A DNA stretch of 5,300 nucleotides, from contig JAYTQG010000030.1 of assembly GCA_043746815.1 (NCBI GenBank), positions 1-5,300 of the forward strand, read 5' to 3'. Source of the stretch: JAYTQG01 sp043746815. Lineage in GTDB: Bacteria > Actinomycetota > Thermoleophilia > Miltoncostaeales > Miltoncostaeaceae. Below are positions 1 through 5,300 of the stretch, one piece after another (positions within the stretch are counted from its first letter, which is position 1; every line of letters begins with the position of its first letter). The notes beneath the pieces were generated by a model. The model saw only the letters and a program-made list of their open reading frames with translations, was not told the DNA's origin and searched no databases. The position numbers were made by a program, and so were the translations under genes.

Positions 1-458
1 TCCAGAATGGCGAGCTGCCGCGAGGAGCTGACCAACTGGCGTTGCGCGTGCTGCCCCGAAAACCGGACAAGCGCGGCAACCAGGGCAGCGACCGCTTCAC
101 GTGATGTCGCCTGACCGTCCACCAGCGACCGCGCGCGCCCTTCGGCCGGGATACGCCGCGCGACGACAATCTCATCCTCATGCTCCACAAGCTCGCGCAG
201 GGCAAGGGCCGGACTGTCGTCGTCAAGGGCGTCCCAGAACCCGGCCGGCAGCGCGATTGTGGCCTCCACCAGGGCGTGCTTGGCACCGGGGCGGACGGCG
301 CTTTGATCGGCCGGTGCACCGGCGAGGAGCGCCAACGCTTGGGCGAGAACCGTCTTCCCGGCGCCGGTCTCCCCCGTAATTGCCGTGAGGCCCGGGCCCG
401 GTTCCAACTCGGCCGCGGCGATCACGACAAGGTCCCGGATCGCGAGCGAGCGGATCAT
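1..458 (-). CDS. recN: DNA repair protein RecN, N-terminal part (runs off the window)
   Basis: SMC-like ATPase of recombinational double-strand break repair, cytoplasmic and nucleoid-associated. The visible 152 residues read from an ATG at 458. They begin MIRSLAIRDLVVI, the usual RecN opening beta strand, followed by a perfect Walker A motif GETGAGKT at residues 29-36. Next comes a segment resembling the family GGRAD..LVRPG..ALVE stretch (here GAPADQSAVRPGAKHALVE, about 47-65), then an arginine-rich GRARSLVDGQ strand (107-116) and the RecN signature SGQHAQRQL at 134-142. The coiled coil, Walker B and C-terminal half lie beyond base 1. The start ATG shares ATGA with the nadK stop, and no clear Shine-Dalgarno precedes it, so it is probably coupled to nadK translation. 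The nadK-recN pair matches actinobacterial order. No frameshift is seen in the visible part. Identity is near certain. Confidence 0.95.
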   Translation of the reverse strand, partial: MIRSLAIRDLVVIAAAELEPGPGLTAITGETGAGKTVLAQALALLAGAPADQSAVRPGAKHALVEATIALPAGFWDALDDDSPALALRELVEHEDEIVVARRIPAEGRARSLVDGQATSREAVAALVAALVRFSGQHAQRQLVSSSRQLAIL

Positions 459-1324
459 CCGCGGCCGAATTTCTCGCGGTAGCGCCGGAAGAACGAGGCC
501 TCCGGGAAGATCCCGAGGTGGACCTCCGGGCCGCTCATATTGATCGTGATCGTCCGCCCAGGCCCGAGTGAACCGACGCGCTTGCCATCCGACAGGAGGT
601 CGCAATCGCCGACGACGGCGGCATTTGTGATGGTCAGCGTCTCGTCAGGTGAGATCACGAGTGGGCGCGTGTCCAAATGGTGAGCGGCGATGAACGTGAG
701 GACGTAGCAGCGGACCTTCCACGAAACCGTCGGCCCACCAGCGGCCAGGTTGTAGGCGGTCGAGCCGACCGGCGTCGACGCGATCAGACCATCGCCACGA
801 ACGTTGGCGACCTGCTCGCCGTCAATCGCATAGGTCAGATCCACAATCCGCGACTCGCCCCCGCGCAGGATCGCGAGGTCGTTGACGGCTTGACCCTTGC
901 CGTCGGCCCAGCTGACATCCAGTGATGGAAGATCGAGTATCCGGTACTCGCCAGCAAACAGGCGCGAGAGGTCACGTTCCATATTGCTCGGCTCGATACT
1001 CGCGAGGAAACCGACGCGACCAAAGTTCACGCCAATGACCGGCGCCCCAGAGCCAGCGCACTGGCCCAGGGCACGCAGGATGCTGCCGTCACCGCCAAGG
1101 ACCAGGATGACGTCCTCCCCGCCCGGTCGCAGCGTGACGTCCGCCGTCGAGGCTCGCCCCTCCAAAATCGGGTGCTTGACCATCTCCTCCGGGGCCGCAA
1201 ACAACTCGACACCGGCGCTCTCGACCATCGAAAGGAGCGACGGAAGGCCATGCTGGGTGGCCTCCGGAGCCTGATGGGTGATCAGCATGACGCGCTTGGT
1301 TGCTTGGCCGACACTCCGCCTCAT
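455..1324 (-). CDS. nadK: NAD kinase (ATP/polyphosphate-NAD kinase)
   Basis: Phosphorylates NAD to NADP in the cytosol. The protein is 289 residues from the chosen ATG at 1324, a normal length. Motifs visible: catalytic GGDG at 77-80 (Asp79) in VLGGDGSILRAL, the GVNFGRVGFLASIEP strand-turn (98-112), an ND pair at 148-149 in the N-[DE] position that contacts the substrate, and the strongest family signature GDGLIASTPVGSTAYNLAAGG (177-197, with minor substitutions). A late SDG-type strand lies at 245-247. The start at 1324 is preferred because it shares ATGA with the tlyA stop and has GGAG 7 nt upstream; an in-frame ATG at 1351 would add nine unconserved residues inside tlyA. The stretch after AGGP (198-215) lacks the prolines usual there (SW, TF and AAH in place of the common xP, TP and CPH). 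The gene lies between tlyA and recN, as in Mycobacterium. Confidence 0.95.
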   Translation of the reverse strand: MRRSVGQATKRVMLITHQAPEATQHGLPSLLSMVESAGVELFAAPEEMVKHPILEGRASTADVTLRPGGEDVILVLGGDGSILRALGQCAGSGAPVIGVNFGRVGFLASIEPSNMERDLSRLFAGEYRILDLPSLDVSWADGKGQAVNDLAILRGGESRIVDLTYAIDGEQVANVRGDGLIASTPVGSTAYNLAAGGPTVSWKVRCYVLTFIAAHHLDTRPLVISPDETLTITNAAVVGDCDLLSDGKRVGSLGPGRTITINMSGPEVHLGIFPEASFFRRYREKFGRG

Positions 1325-2133
1325 CGGTGCACTCCACTGTCGACACGACATGCTCGTTCAATTGCCTCAGGAAGATCATCAAGCGGTTCGAGTCCCGAGC
1401 CGTCCCTGCCGGCCAGCAGGAACACTTCGCGGTTGCCCTTTGGCCCCGGAAGACCACTGGATGCAACGCCCGCGGGATGCATTCCCGTTGCGGCAAGCGC
1501 CGCAGCAACATCGGCAACCGCCGCGATCCGCAGATCGTCGTCACGCACGACGCCACCGGAACCCACTCCCGCGCGGCCAACCTCGAACTGCGGCTTCACC
1601 ATGATCAGGGCACGCGCACTTGGTGCGATGCACGTCGCAACGGCGGGCCAAATCAGCCGAACCGAGATGAAGCTGACGTCGCAGGTCACGAGGTCGGGCG
1701 TGAACGCCAACATCCCCGGGGCGAGGTCACGGGCATTCGTTCGGTCCATGACCCTCACGCGAGGGTCCTGCCGTACATGCCAGGCCAACTGGCCGTAGCC
1801 GACGTCAAGGGCGATGACACGGGCGGCGCCGCGCTGCAAGAGACAGTCCGTAAACCCGCCCGTTGACGCACCAAGGTCAAGAACGCTCGCGCCCTCAACG
1901 TCAACGTCCAGGGCGTCCAGCGCGTTCGCGAGCTTCGTTCCCGCACGCGACGCGAAGGGTTGTGCGTCGGTCACCGTCAGGTCCGCCGCTTCCGTCACCT
2001 GGGCGCCAGCCTTGGACGTCGGCTGCCCGTCGACGCGAACCCACCCGGCGAGCACCGCCGCCTGTGCCCGGGCGCGGGATTCGAAGAGGCCTCGCTCGAC
2101 GAGTGCAACGTCAAGCCGGGTTTTGGCTGCCAT
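1321..2133 (-). CDS. tlyA: TlyA family rRNA 2'-O-methyltransferase (hemolysin A family)
   Basis: SAM-dependent 2'-O-methyltransferase. Mycobacterial TlyA methylates 16S C1409 and 23S C1920, and its loss gives capreomycin and viomycin resistance. This 270-residue protein has the family length (M. tuberculosis 268). An N-terminal S4 RNA-binding domain covers about 5-63 (RLDVALVERGLFESRARAQ...VRVDGQ). The Rossmann methyltransferase follows, with motif I VLDLGASTGGFTDCLL at 84-99 and DVGYGQLAW at 110-118. The K-D-K-E tetrad is intact: Lys67 in SRAGTKL, Asp152 in CDVSFIS, Lys180 in MVKPQFEVG and Glu236 in NREVF. ATG 2133 is chosen because the protein then starts MAAKTRLD, close to homologues; an adjacent GTG at 2136 would add one residue. 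No strong Shine-Dalgarno is seen. It starts 63 nt after the dxs stop and overlaps nadK by 4 nt. 'Hemolysin' in old annotations is a legacy label. Confidence 0.95.
   Translation of the reverse strand: MAAKTRLDVALVERGLFESRARAQAAVLAGWVRVDGQPTSKAGAQVTEAADLTVTDAQPFASRAGTKLANALDALDVDVEGASVLDLGASTGGFTDCLLQRGAARVIALDVGYGQLAWHVRQDPRVRVMDRTNARDLAPGMLAFTPDLVTCDVSFISVRLIWPAVATCIAPSARALIMVKPQFEVGRAGVGSGGVVRDDDLRIAAVADVAAALAATGMHPAGVASSGLPGPKGNREVFLLAGRDGSGLEPLDDLPEAIERACRVDSGVHR
1332..1335 (-). promoter_or_regulatory. Shine-Dalgarno of nadK
   Basis: GGAG on the minus strand, 7 nt before ATG 1324, inside the end of tlyA. It supports the 289-residue start over the upstream in-frame ATG at 1351. Confidence 0.6.
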
Positions 2134-2168
2134 CACGCGATGATACTCGGCCAGTCCCGCGCGCCCGA

Positions 2169-2183
2169 GCGGCGAGCCGCCGC
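2169..2183. repeat. Short GC hairpin in the dxs-tlyA spacer
   Basis: GCGGCG-AGC-CGCCGC gives a perfect 6-bp stem with a 3-nt loop, 13 nt after the dxs stop codon on the minus strand. No T-run follows, so it is not a convincing intrinsic terminator; it could stabilise or pause the dxs transcript. The rest of the 63-nt spacer (2134-2196) shows nothing else clear. Confidence 0.4.
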
Positions 2184-2196
2184 CGACACGCTCTTG

Positions 2197-4083
2197 CTAC
2201 ACCGAGGTTCGTGCGCCGAGCGCCGTGATGACCCGCGCTGCAATCTGGTCGGGGACCAAGCCAATCTCAGCGAGAAGAAGTTCGCGCTTGCCGTGGTCGA
2301 CGAACCGGTCAGGTATGCCGATCCGCAGCACCCTCCCGTGTCCATCAAGGGCCTCAAGGACTGCGCTTCCGAATCCTCCGACGACCGAGTGGTCCTCGAT
2401 GGTGACGATCAGTTCGTGCTCGGATGCGAGCTTTCGCATCAGATCCCCGTCGATGGGGCGCGCAAACCGGGCGTTCACGACCGTGGGTGCGTGCCCAATG
2501 TGTTCGGCGATCAACGGGGCGACGTCGCGCGCGAGCAGCGCGCCATAGCCGTATCCCACGAGCGCGACCCGCTCCCCCTCCGAAAGGACCTCAGCGCGCC
2601 CGACGTCGATGCGCCGCGGTAGCGGCTCTGGGACGGCACCGGATCCGGCGCCACGGGGATAGCGAATGGCCACCGGGCCACCCATTGACAGGGCCGTGTG
2701 GAGCATGTCCACAAGCTCCGGCTCATCCATGGGAGCCATCAGGGTGAGGCCGGGAATCGAGCGGAGATAGGCGATATCAAAGGCACCGTGGTGCGTCGGG
2801 CCGTCGTCGCCGACAAGCCCGGCACGGTCGATCGCGAAGACCACCGAGAGGTCCTGAATTGCGACGTCGTGGACGATCGGGTCGAAGGCCCGCTGCAGAA
2901 ACGTGGAGTAGATCGCGCAGACCGGCTTCTTCCCAGCGAGTGCGAGGCCGCAGGCGAAGACCACACCGTGCTGCTCGGCGATCCCGACGTCGAAGGTGCG
3001 GTCCGGGAAGTGTTTGCGGAAGTGGTCGACGCCGGTGCCCTTCAGCATGGCGGCGGTGATCGCGATCACCCGGTCGTCGCGCTCGGCCTCGGCAACAAGC
3101 GCCTTGCCGAAGATCTCCGTGTAGGTCGGCGGGCCGGAACTCGGCCGTGCGGCCTTGCCACTCTCCACGACAAAGGGCGTCACGCCGTGCATCGCCTCGC
3201 CATCGGCCTCGGCGGGGGGATAGCCCTTCCCCTTCACGGTCTTCGCGTGGATGAGCACCGGGCGGTCAGCGTCCTGAGCGCGGCGCAGCTCGGCGCGCAG
3301 TGCGTCGATGTCGTGCCCGTCAATCGGGCCCATGTAGGCAAAACCAAGCGCTTCAAAGAGGTGCCCAGGAACGAAGATCGCCTTCGTCGCATCCTTCAAG
3401 GCGTGACCGAGCCCCTGGACGCCGGGTATCCGCGAAAGGCCGCGTTCCAGTTCCTCCCGCACGCGTGTCAACTTCGGATCGAGGCGAACGCGCTGGAGCA
3501 GATGCGTCACCGCCCCAACGTTCTCGGAGATGCTCATCCCGTTGTCGTTCAGGATGACGACAATCGGCGATCCCAGTGCACCGGCCTGATTCAGTCCCTC
3601 ATAGGCCATACCGCCGGTCAAGGCCCCGTCGCCAATCACGGCCACGACACGCGGGTGCTTGGGCTGGTGGCGTGTGGCCTCCGCAAGACCGACCGCATAC
3701 GAGATTGAGGTGCTCGCGTGACCGGCACCCATGATGTCGTGCTCGCTCTCCTCACGACGGAGGAAACCACTCATCCCATTGTGCTGGCGCAGCGTCGGAA
3801 ACTGGCTGAGGCGTCCCGTTAGAAGCTTGTGGCCGTAGGCCTGGTGGCCCACATCCCAGGTGATCATGTCGTTCGGCGAGTCCAGCTCGGCGTGGAGCGC
3901 CAACGTCAATTCCACGGTTCCGAGGCTTGATCCGAGATGCCCGCCGGTGACCGAGACGTGGTCCACGAGCGCCCGTCGCATCTCCTCAGCCAGGGACCGA
4001 AGTCCGGCGGAGTCCATGTCCCGCAGCGCTCGAGGTGAATCGAGCGACTCCAGGATCGGATAGCTACCCGTCACGAGGCCCAT
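2197..4083 (-). CDS. dxs: 1-deoxy-D-xylulose-5-phosphate synthase
   Basis: Thiamine-diphosphate enzyme that condenses pyruvate and glyceraldehyde 3-phosphate to DXP, the first step of the MEP isoprenoid pathway (also feeding thiamine and pyridoxal synthesis). At 628 residues it is close to the usual 620-640. Catalytic His49 lies in VTGGHLGSSLGT. The ThDP/Mg motif is GDG at 151-153, paired with Asn181 in NDNGMSISENVG. GPIDGHD is at 252-258. The pyrimidine-domain acid Glu370 lies in DVGIAEQHG. Arg398 is in YSTFLQRAFD, and DRAGLVGDDGPTHHG (419-433) carries His431. The C-terminal transketolase domain runs from about 495 and includes NARFARPID and EDHSVVGGFG. With the ATG at 4083 the N-terminus aligns ungapped with my recollection of the E. 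coli enzyme, so that His49 and Glu370 fall at the same numbers; this fixes the start. The stop is TAG. No Shine-Dalgarno precedes the ATG, because a 168-bp palindromic element ends one base upstream. Confidence 0.97.
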   Translation of the reverse strand: MGLVTGSYPILESLDSPRALRDMDSAGLRSLAEEMRRALVDHVSVTGGHLGSSLGTVELTLALHAELDSPNDMITWDVGHQAYGHKLLTGRLSQFPTLRQHNGMSGFLRREESEHDIMGAGHASTSISYAVGLAEATRHQPKHPRVVAVIGDGALTGGMAYEGLNQAGALGSPIVVILNDNGMSISENVGAVTHLLQRVRLDPKLTRVREELERGLSRIPGVQGLGHALKDATKAIFVPGHLFEALGFAYMGPIDGHDIDALRAELRRAQDADRPVLIHAKTVKGKGYPPAEADGEAMHGVTPFVVESGKAARPSSGPPTYTEIFGKALVAEAERDDRVIAITAAMLKGTGVDHFRKHFPDRTFDVGIAEQHGVVFACGLALAGKKPVCAIYSTFLQRAFDPIVHDVAIQDLSVVFAIDRAGLVGDDGPTHHGAFDIAYLRSIPGLTLMAPMDEPELVDMLHTALSMGGPVAIRYPRGAGSGAVPEPLPRRIDVGRAEVLSEGERVALVGYGYGALLARDVAPLIAEHIGHAPTVVNARFARPIDGDLMRKLASEHELIVTIEDHSVVGGFGSAVLEALDGHGRVLRIGIPDRFVDHGKRELLLAEIGLVPDQIAARVITALGARTSV

Positions 4084-4084
4084 T

Positions 4085-4105
4085 CTAGTGGTCTGGCTCT
4101 GAAAT
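4085..4105 (+). repeat. Left terminal inverted repeat of the palindromic element
   Basis: Reads CTAGTGGTCTGG followed by CTCTGAAAT. The first 12 bases are a perfect inverse copy of 4241-4252, and the last five (GAAAT) pair with ATTTC at 4232-4236. In the minus-strand transcript this arm occupies bases -2 to -22 before the dxs start codon, exactly where a ribosome-binding site should be. Confidence 0.85.
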
Positions 4106-4121
4106 GAGGTGATAGGTCCGG

Positions 4122-4141
4122 CGAGCGAGACCGAGCGAGAC
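4122..4141. repeat. Tandem direct repeat, CGAGCGAGAC x 2
   Basis: Two perfect adjacent 10-bp copies at 4122-4131 and 4132-4141 inside the left half of the palindromic element. The right half has no matching duplication, so this may be a small slippage duplication within the element or a functional spacer; neither can be decided here. Confidence 0.8.
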
Positions 4142-4231
4142 AAGGACGCAGTGTGGCCTGCATATCGGGAATATCCGGGCCACCGAGGACGCCGTATCGC
4201 GATGCGTCGCAGCCGCCGGAACTGCACCGGT

Positions 4232-4252
4232 ATTTCGGCGCCAGACCACTAG
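4232..4252 (-). repeat. Right terminal inverted repeat of the palindromic element
   Basis: Inverse partner of 4085-4105, with mismatches at 4237 and 4239 only. Ends in CTAG 22 nt after the last base of the xseB-like gene's stop codon. Just beyond it, on the minus strand, lies the purine-rich GGCAGGCGG that may once have served dxs. Confidence 0.85.
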
Positions 4253-4273
4253 CCGCCTGCCCGCTGCCGTTCG

Positions 4274-4447
4274 TCACGACGGACGCACGATGATCGCGAT
4301 CAGTTCCGCGACCCGGGTGGTCAGGGCGGCGGCCTCCTCTGCAAGCGCTGCGCGCTCGTCTGAGGTGATGTTTCCCGCGATCAGCGCGTCGGCAATCTCG
4401 TCCGCGCGGGCCGTCGCCAGGCGAAGTTCATCTGAGGGGTCGCTCAC
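4274..4447 (-). CDS. xseB: Small acidic helical protein, probably exonuclease VII small subunit-like
   Basis: A 57-residue, alanine- and glutamate-rich protein read from GTG 4447 (start shared with the nusB stop as GTGA). A strong Shine-Dalgarno GGGGAGG lies 4 nt upstream, so it is a genuine gene. Residues 14-49 show the two-helix pattern DEIADALIAGNITSDE..ALAEEAAAL..RVAEL. This aligns without gaps to the XseB core as I know it (EEIV..LESG.L.LEE.L.L.EEG..L.+.C...L). XseB pairs with the large subunit XseA to degrade single-stranded DNA to short oligonucleotides. The position between nusB and dxs matches xseB in Bacillus, which supports the call. Against it: no xseA is adjacent, the protein is shorter than most XseB (about 65-80), and a two-helix protein of this composition could match by chance. 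Treat it as a real small gene with a tentative name. Confidence 0.5.
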   Translation of the reverse strand: MSDPSDELRLATARADEIADALIAGNITSDERAALAEEAAALTTRVAELIAIIVRPS

Positions 4448-4869
4448 GTGTCCTCCCCTGGGGCCTGCTCGCGGGCGATTTTGCCGAGGACACCGTTGAT
4501 GAAGCTCGGCGCTTCGGCGGCGCAGTAGCGCTTCGCGAGCGCGACTGCCTCGTTGATCGCAACGGCCACCGGAACACTGGCCTCGGGATGCACAATCTCC
4601 CAGGTCGCAACGCGCAAAATTGCCCGCTCGACGGCACCGAGGCGATCGGCCGTCCATCCGTCGGCGGCACCACTCAGGCGCGCGTCCAGCGCCTCGCGTT
4701 CCCCGCTGACGCCGTTGACGAGCTGCGACACGTACGGATCGTCGACCGGCTCGCCACCACGCCGCGCATTCTCGCGAACCTCGAAGAGCGTCTGGCCGGT
4801 GAGGTCCTGCTGGTAGAGGAGCACTACCGCCGCCCGGCGGGCCGCCCGCCGCCCTGCCGGCTCGCTCAC
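4444..4869 (-). CDS. nusB: Transcription antitermination factor NusB
   Basis: All-helical RNA-binding protein that with NusE (S10) binds boxA RNA and assembles the antitermination complex on rRNA operons. The 141-residue length matches the family (E. coli 139). The N-terminus has the conserved arginine-rich RRAARRAAVVLLYQQDL at 7-23. YVSQLVNGVSGERE (46-59) matches the helix ending in GV. RLGAVERAILRVATWEI (76-92) corresponds to the LG.VE+AILR.A.YE signature. VPVAVAINEAVALAKRY (99-115) and APSFINGVLGKIARE (120-134) are the C-terminal signature. The start is GTG 4869, which shares GTGA with the accC stop; no properly spaced Shine-Dalgarno is visible, so coupling to accC is likely. The accC-nusB neighbourhood is common in Gram-positive genomes, usually with an Asp23-family gene between them, absent here. 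Confidence 0.93.
   Translation of the reverse strand: MSEPAGRRAARRAAVVLLYQQDLTGQTLFEVRENARRGGEPVDDPYVSQLVNGVSGEREALDARLSGAADGWTADRLGAVERAILRVATWEIVHPEASVPVAVAINEAVALAKRYCAAEAPSFINGVLGKIAREQAPGEDT
4452..4458 (-). promoter_or_regulatory. Shine-Dalgarno of the xseB-like gene
   Basis: GGGGAGG on the minus strand, 4 nt before GTG 4447. It lies within the 3' end of nusB and is the strongest ribosome-binding site in the window. It decides the GTG start and supports this tiny gene being real. Confidence 0.75.
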
Positions 4870-5300
4870 CTCGACAATGAGCGAAGGTCGGCGTGCTCGG
4901 TCAGGTAGGTGGTCGAATACCGGCCACTCAGGAACTGGGGCTCGGTCATGATCTCGGCGAGCAGCGGGATTGTCGTCGGCACGCCGGTCACGACGGTCTC
5001 GTCCAGCGCGCGCGCCATCCGCTTGACGGCGGAGGGCCGGTCCTTCGCCCAGACGCAGAGCTTGGCCATCAGCGAGTCGTACTGGGGAGGAACAACCGAG
5101 CCGGACCGGCAGTGCGTGTCCACGCGAATTCCTGGGCCGCCGGGCATCCGGAACTCCGTCAGACGACCAGCGCCGGGGCGGAAGTCGTGGGCCGGGTCCT
5201 CCGCGTTGATCCGGCACTCGATCGCGTGTCCACGCGCCTCGGCACGGCCGGTCTGGGAGAGCAGCTCACCGGCGGCGACCCGGAGTTGCTCGGCGACGAG
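4866..5300 (-). CDS. accC: Biotin carboxylase subunit of acetyl-CoA carboxylase, C-terminal part (runs off the window)
   Basis: ATP-dependent carboxylation of the biotin on BCCP, first half of the acetyl-CoA carboxylase reaction that makes malonyl-CoA for fatty acid synthesis. The visible 144 residues are in frame from base 5300. They start LVAEQLRVAAGE, continue with GHAIECRINAEDP (24-36; its Arg30 corresponds to substrate-binding Arg338 of E. coli AccC), then FRPGAGRL, PGGPGIRVDTH, VVPPQYDSLMAKL, ALDETVVTGVPTTIP and FLSGRYSTTYL. This is the biotin carboxylase C-terminal domain. The protein ends soon after (TEHADLRSLSR), at the same relative point as stand-alone AccC, so it carries no fused biotinyl domain here, unlike actinobacterial AccA-type alpha chains. 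The ATP-grasp part lies outside the window. The stop overlaps the nusB start by 4 nt. A related acyl-CoA carboxylase of other specificity is possible but less likely given the context. Confidence 0.93.
   Translation of the reverse strand, partial: LVAEQLRVAAGELLSQTGRAEARGHAIECRINAEDPAHDFRPGAGRLTEFRMPGGPGIRVDTHCRSGSVVPPQYDSLMAKLCVWAKDRPSAVKRMARALDETVVTGVPTTIPLLAEIMTEPQFLSGRYSTTYLTEHADLRSLSR

Larger units (their letters stand above)
4085..4252. mobile_element. Candidate 168-bp palindromic MITE (IS630/Tc1-mariner-like ends) upstream of dxs
   Basis: The xseB-dxs gap is almost filled by one imperfect palindrome. The outer 21 bp (4085-4105 and 4232-4252) match inversely at 19 of 21 positions. At equal offset inward, TCCGGCG (4117-4123) faces CGCCGGA (4214-4220). 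The centre holds GTGGCC (4153-4158) against GGCCAC (4178-4183), with ATAT/ATAT (4162-4165, 4171-4174) inside, centred at 4168 like the whole element. Both ends are CTAG. IS630-family elements favour CTAG and duplicate TA, which would place the element itself at 4088-4249 between TA copies. No transposase is encoded, as expected for a MITE mobilised in trans. It ends one base before the dxs ATG. An RNA structure or a hairpin of other origin remains possible, since a single copy cannot prove mobility. Confidence 0.6.

Noticed and set aside
455..1351. nadK start at ATG 1351
   Set aside because: It would overlap tlyA by 31 nt and add unconserved residues; ATG 1324 has an ATGA overlap and a GGAG at good spacing.
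1172..1866. Plus-strand open frames of 188 and 208 codons over nadK and tlyA
   Set aside because: They are antisense to two well-supported genes and show arginine/proline-rich, motif-free translations typical of shadow frames.
2169..2183. Hairpin after dxs as a Rho-independent terminator
   Set aside because: The stem is only 6 bp and no T-run follows, and tlyA begins shortly after on the same strand.
2698..3708. Open frame of 336 codons on the plus strand
   Set aside because: It lies wholly antisense to dxs, has no recognisable motif, and is expected from high-GC codon bias leaving the opposite strand open.
2197..4227. Longer dxs reading from a GTG at 4227, adding 48 residues
   Set aside because: The extra residues are arginine-rich, lie inside the palindromic element and have no counterpart in DXS; the ATG at 4083 reproduces the family N-terminus without gaps.
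4085..4252. CRISPR array, tRNA or known riboswitch class in the xseB-dxs gap
   Set aside because: There are no spaced direct repeats, no tRNA-like arms, and no riboswitch core I recognise (for example a TPP THI-box); the dominant signal is a single long palindrome.
4071..4277. 68-codon minus-strand frame spanning the palindromic element
   Set aside because: No ribosome-binding site, no family resemblance, and it runs into dxs out of frame; most of it is inverted-repeat DNA.

Overview
This GC-rich window holds a single block of housekeeping genes, all on the minus strand. In transcription order they are accC (3' end only), nusB, a small XseB-like gene, dxs, tlyA, nadK and recN (5' end only). 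Four of the six junctions are 4-base stop/start overlaps (GTGA or ATGA), so the block looks like one or two translationally coupled operons. The tlyA-nadK-recN trio is the order found in Actinobacteria such as Mycobacterium tuberculosis. The accC-nusB-xseB-dxs-tlyA-recN backbone is the order of the Bacillus subtilis acc/nusB/xse/dxs region, here without folD, xseA and ispA. Together with the high GC, the frequent GTG starts and the TlyA sequence, this suggests a deep-branching or uncultured actinobacterium, for example Thermoleophilia- or Rubrobacter-like. The organism assignment is inference; the gene identities are firm.

Layout by descending coordinate: 5300-4866 is the C-terminal third of biotin carboxylase (fatty acid synthesis). 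4869-4444 is NusB (rRNA antitermination). 4447-4274 is a 57-residue protein in the xseB position. 4273-4084 is the only sizeable non-coding gap. 4083-2197 is DXS, the first enzyme of the MEP isoprenoid pathway. 2133-1321 is TlyA, an rRNA 2'-O-methyltransferase. 1324-455 is NAD kinase, which makes NADP for reductive biosynthesis including the MEP pathway. 458-1 is the N-terminal part of RecN (double-strand break repair).

The most unusual feature is in the gap before dxs. A 168-bp imperfect palindrome (4085-4252) has 21-bp ends matching at 19 positions, an internal arm match at equal offset, and a hairpin at its exact centre. Both ends read CTAG, as expected if an element inserted at the TA of a CTAG site and duplicated TA, which is the behaviour of IS630/Tc1-mariner elements and the MITEs derived from them. 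It ends one base before the dxs ATG. Removing the element and one TA copy in silico leaves a 26-nt xseB-dxs spacer carrying an AGGCGG ribosome-binding-like sequence 5 nt before the ATG. This suggests the element split a compact operon and separated dxs from its original translation signal.
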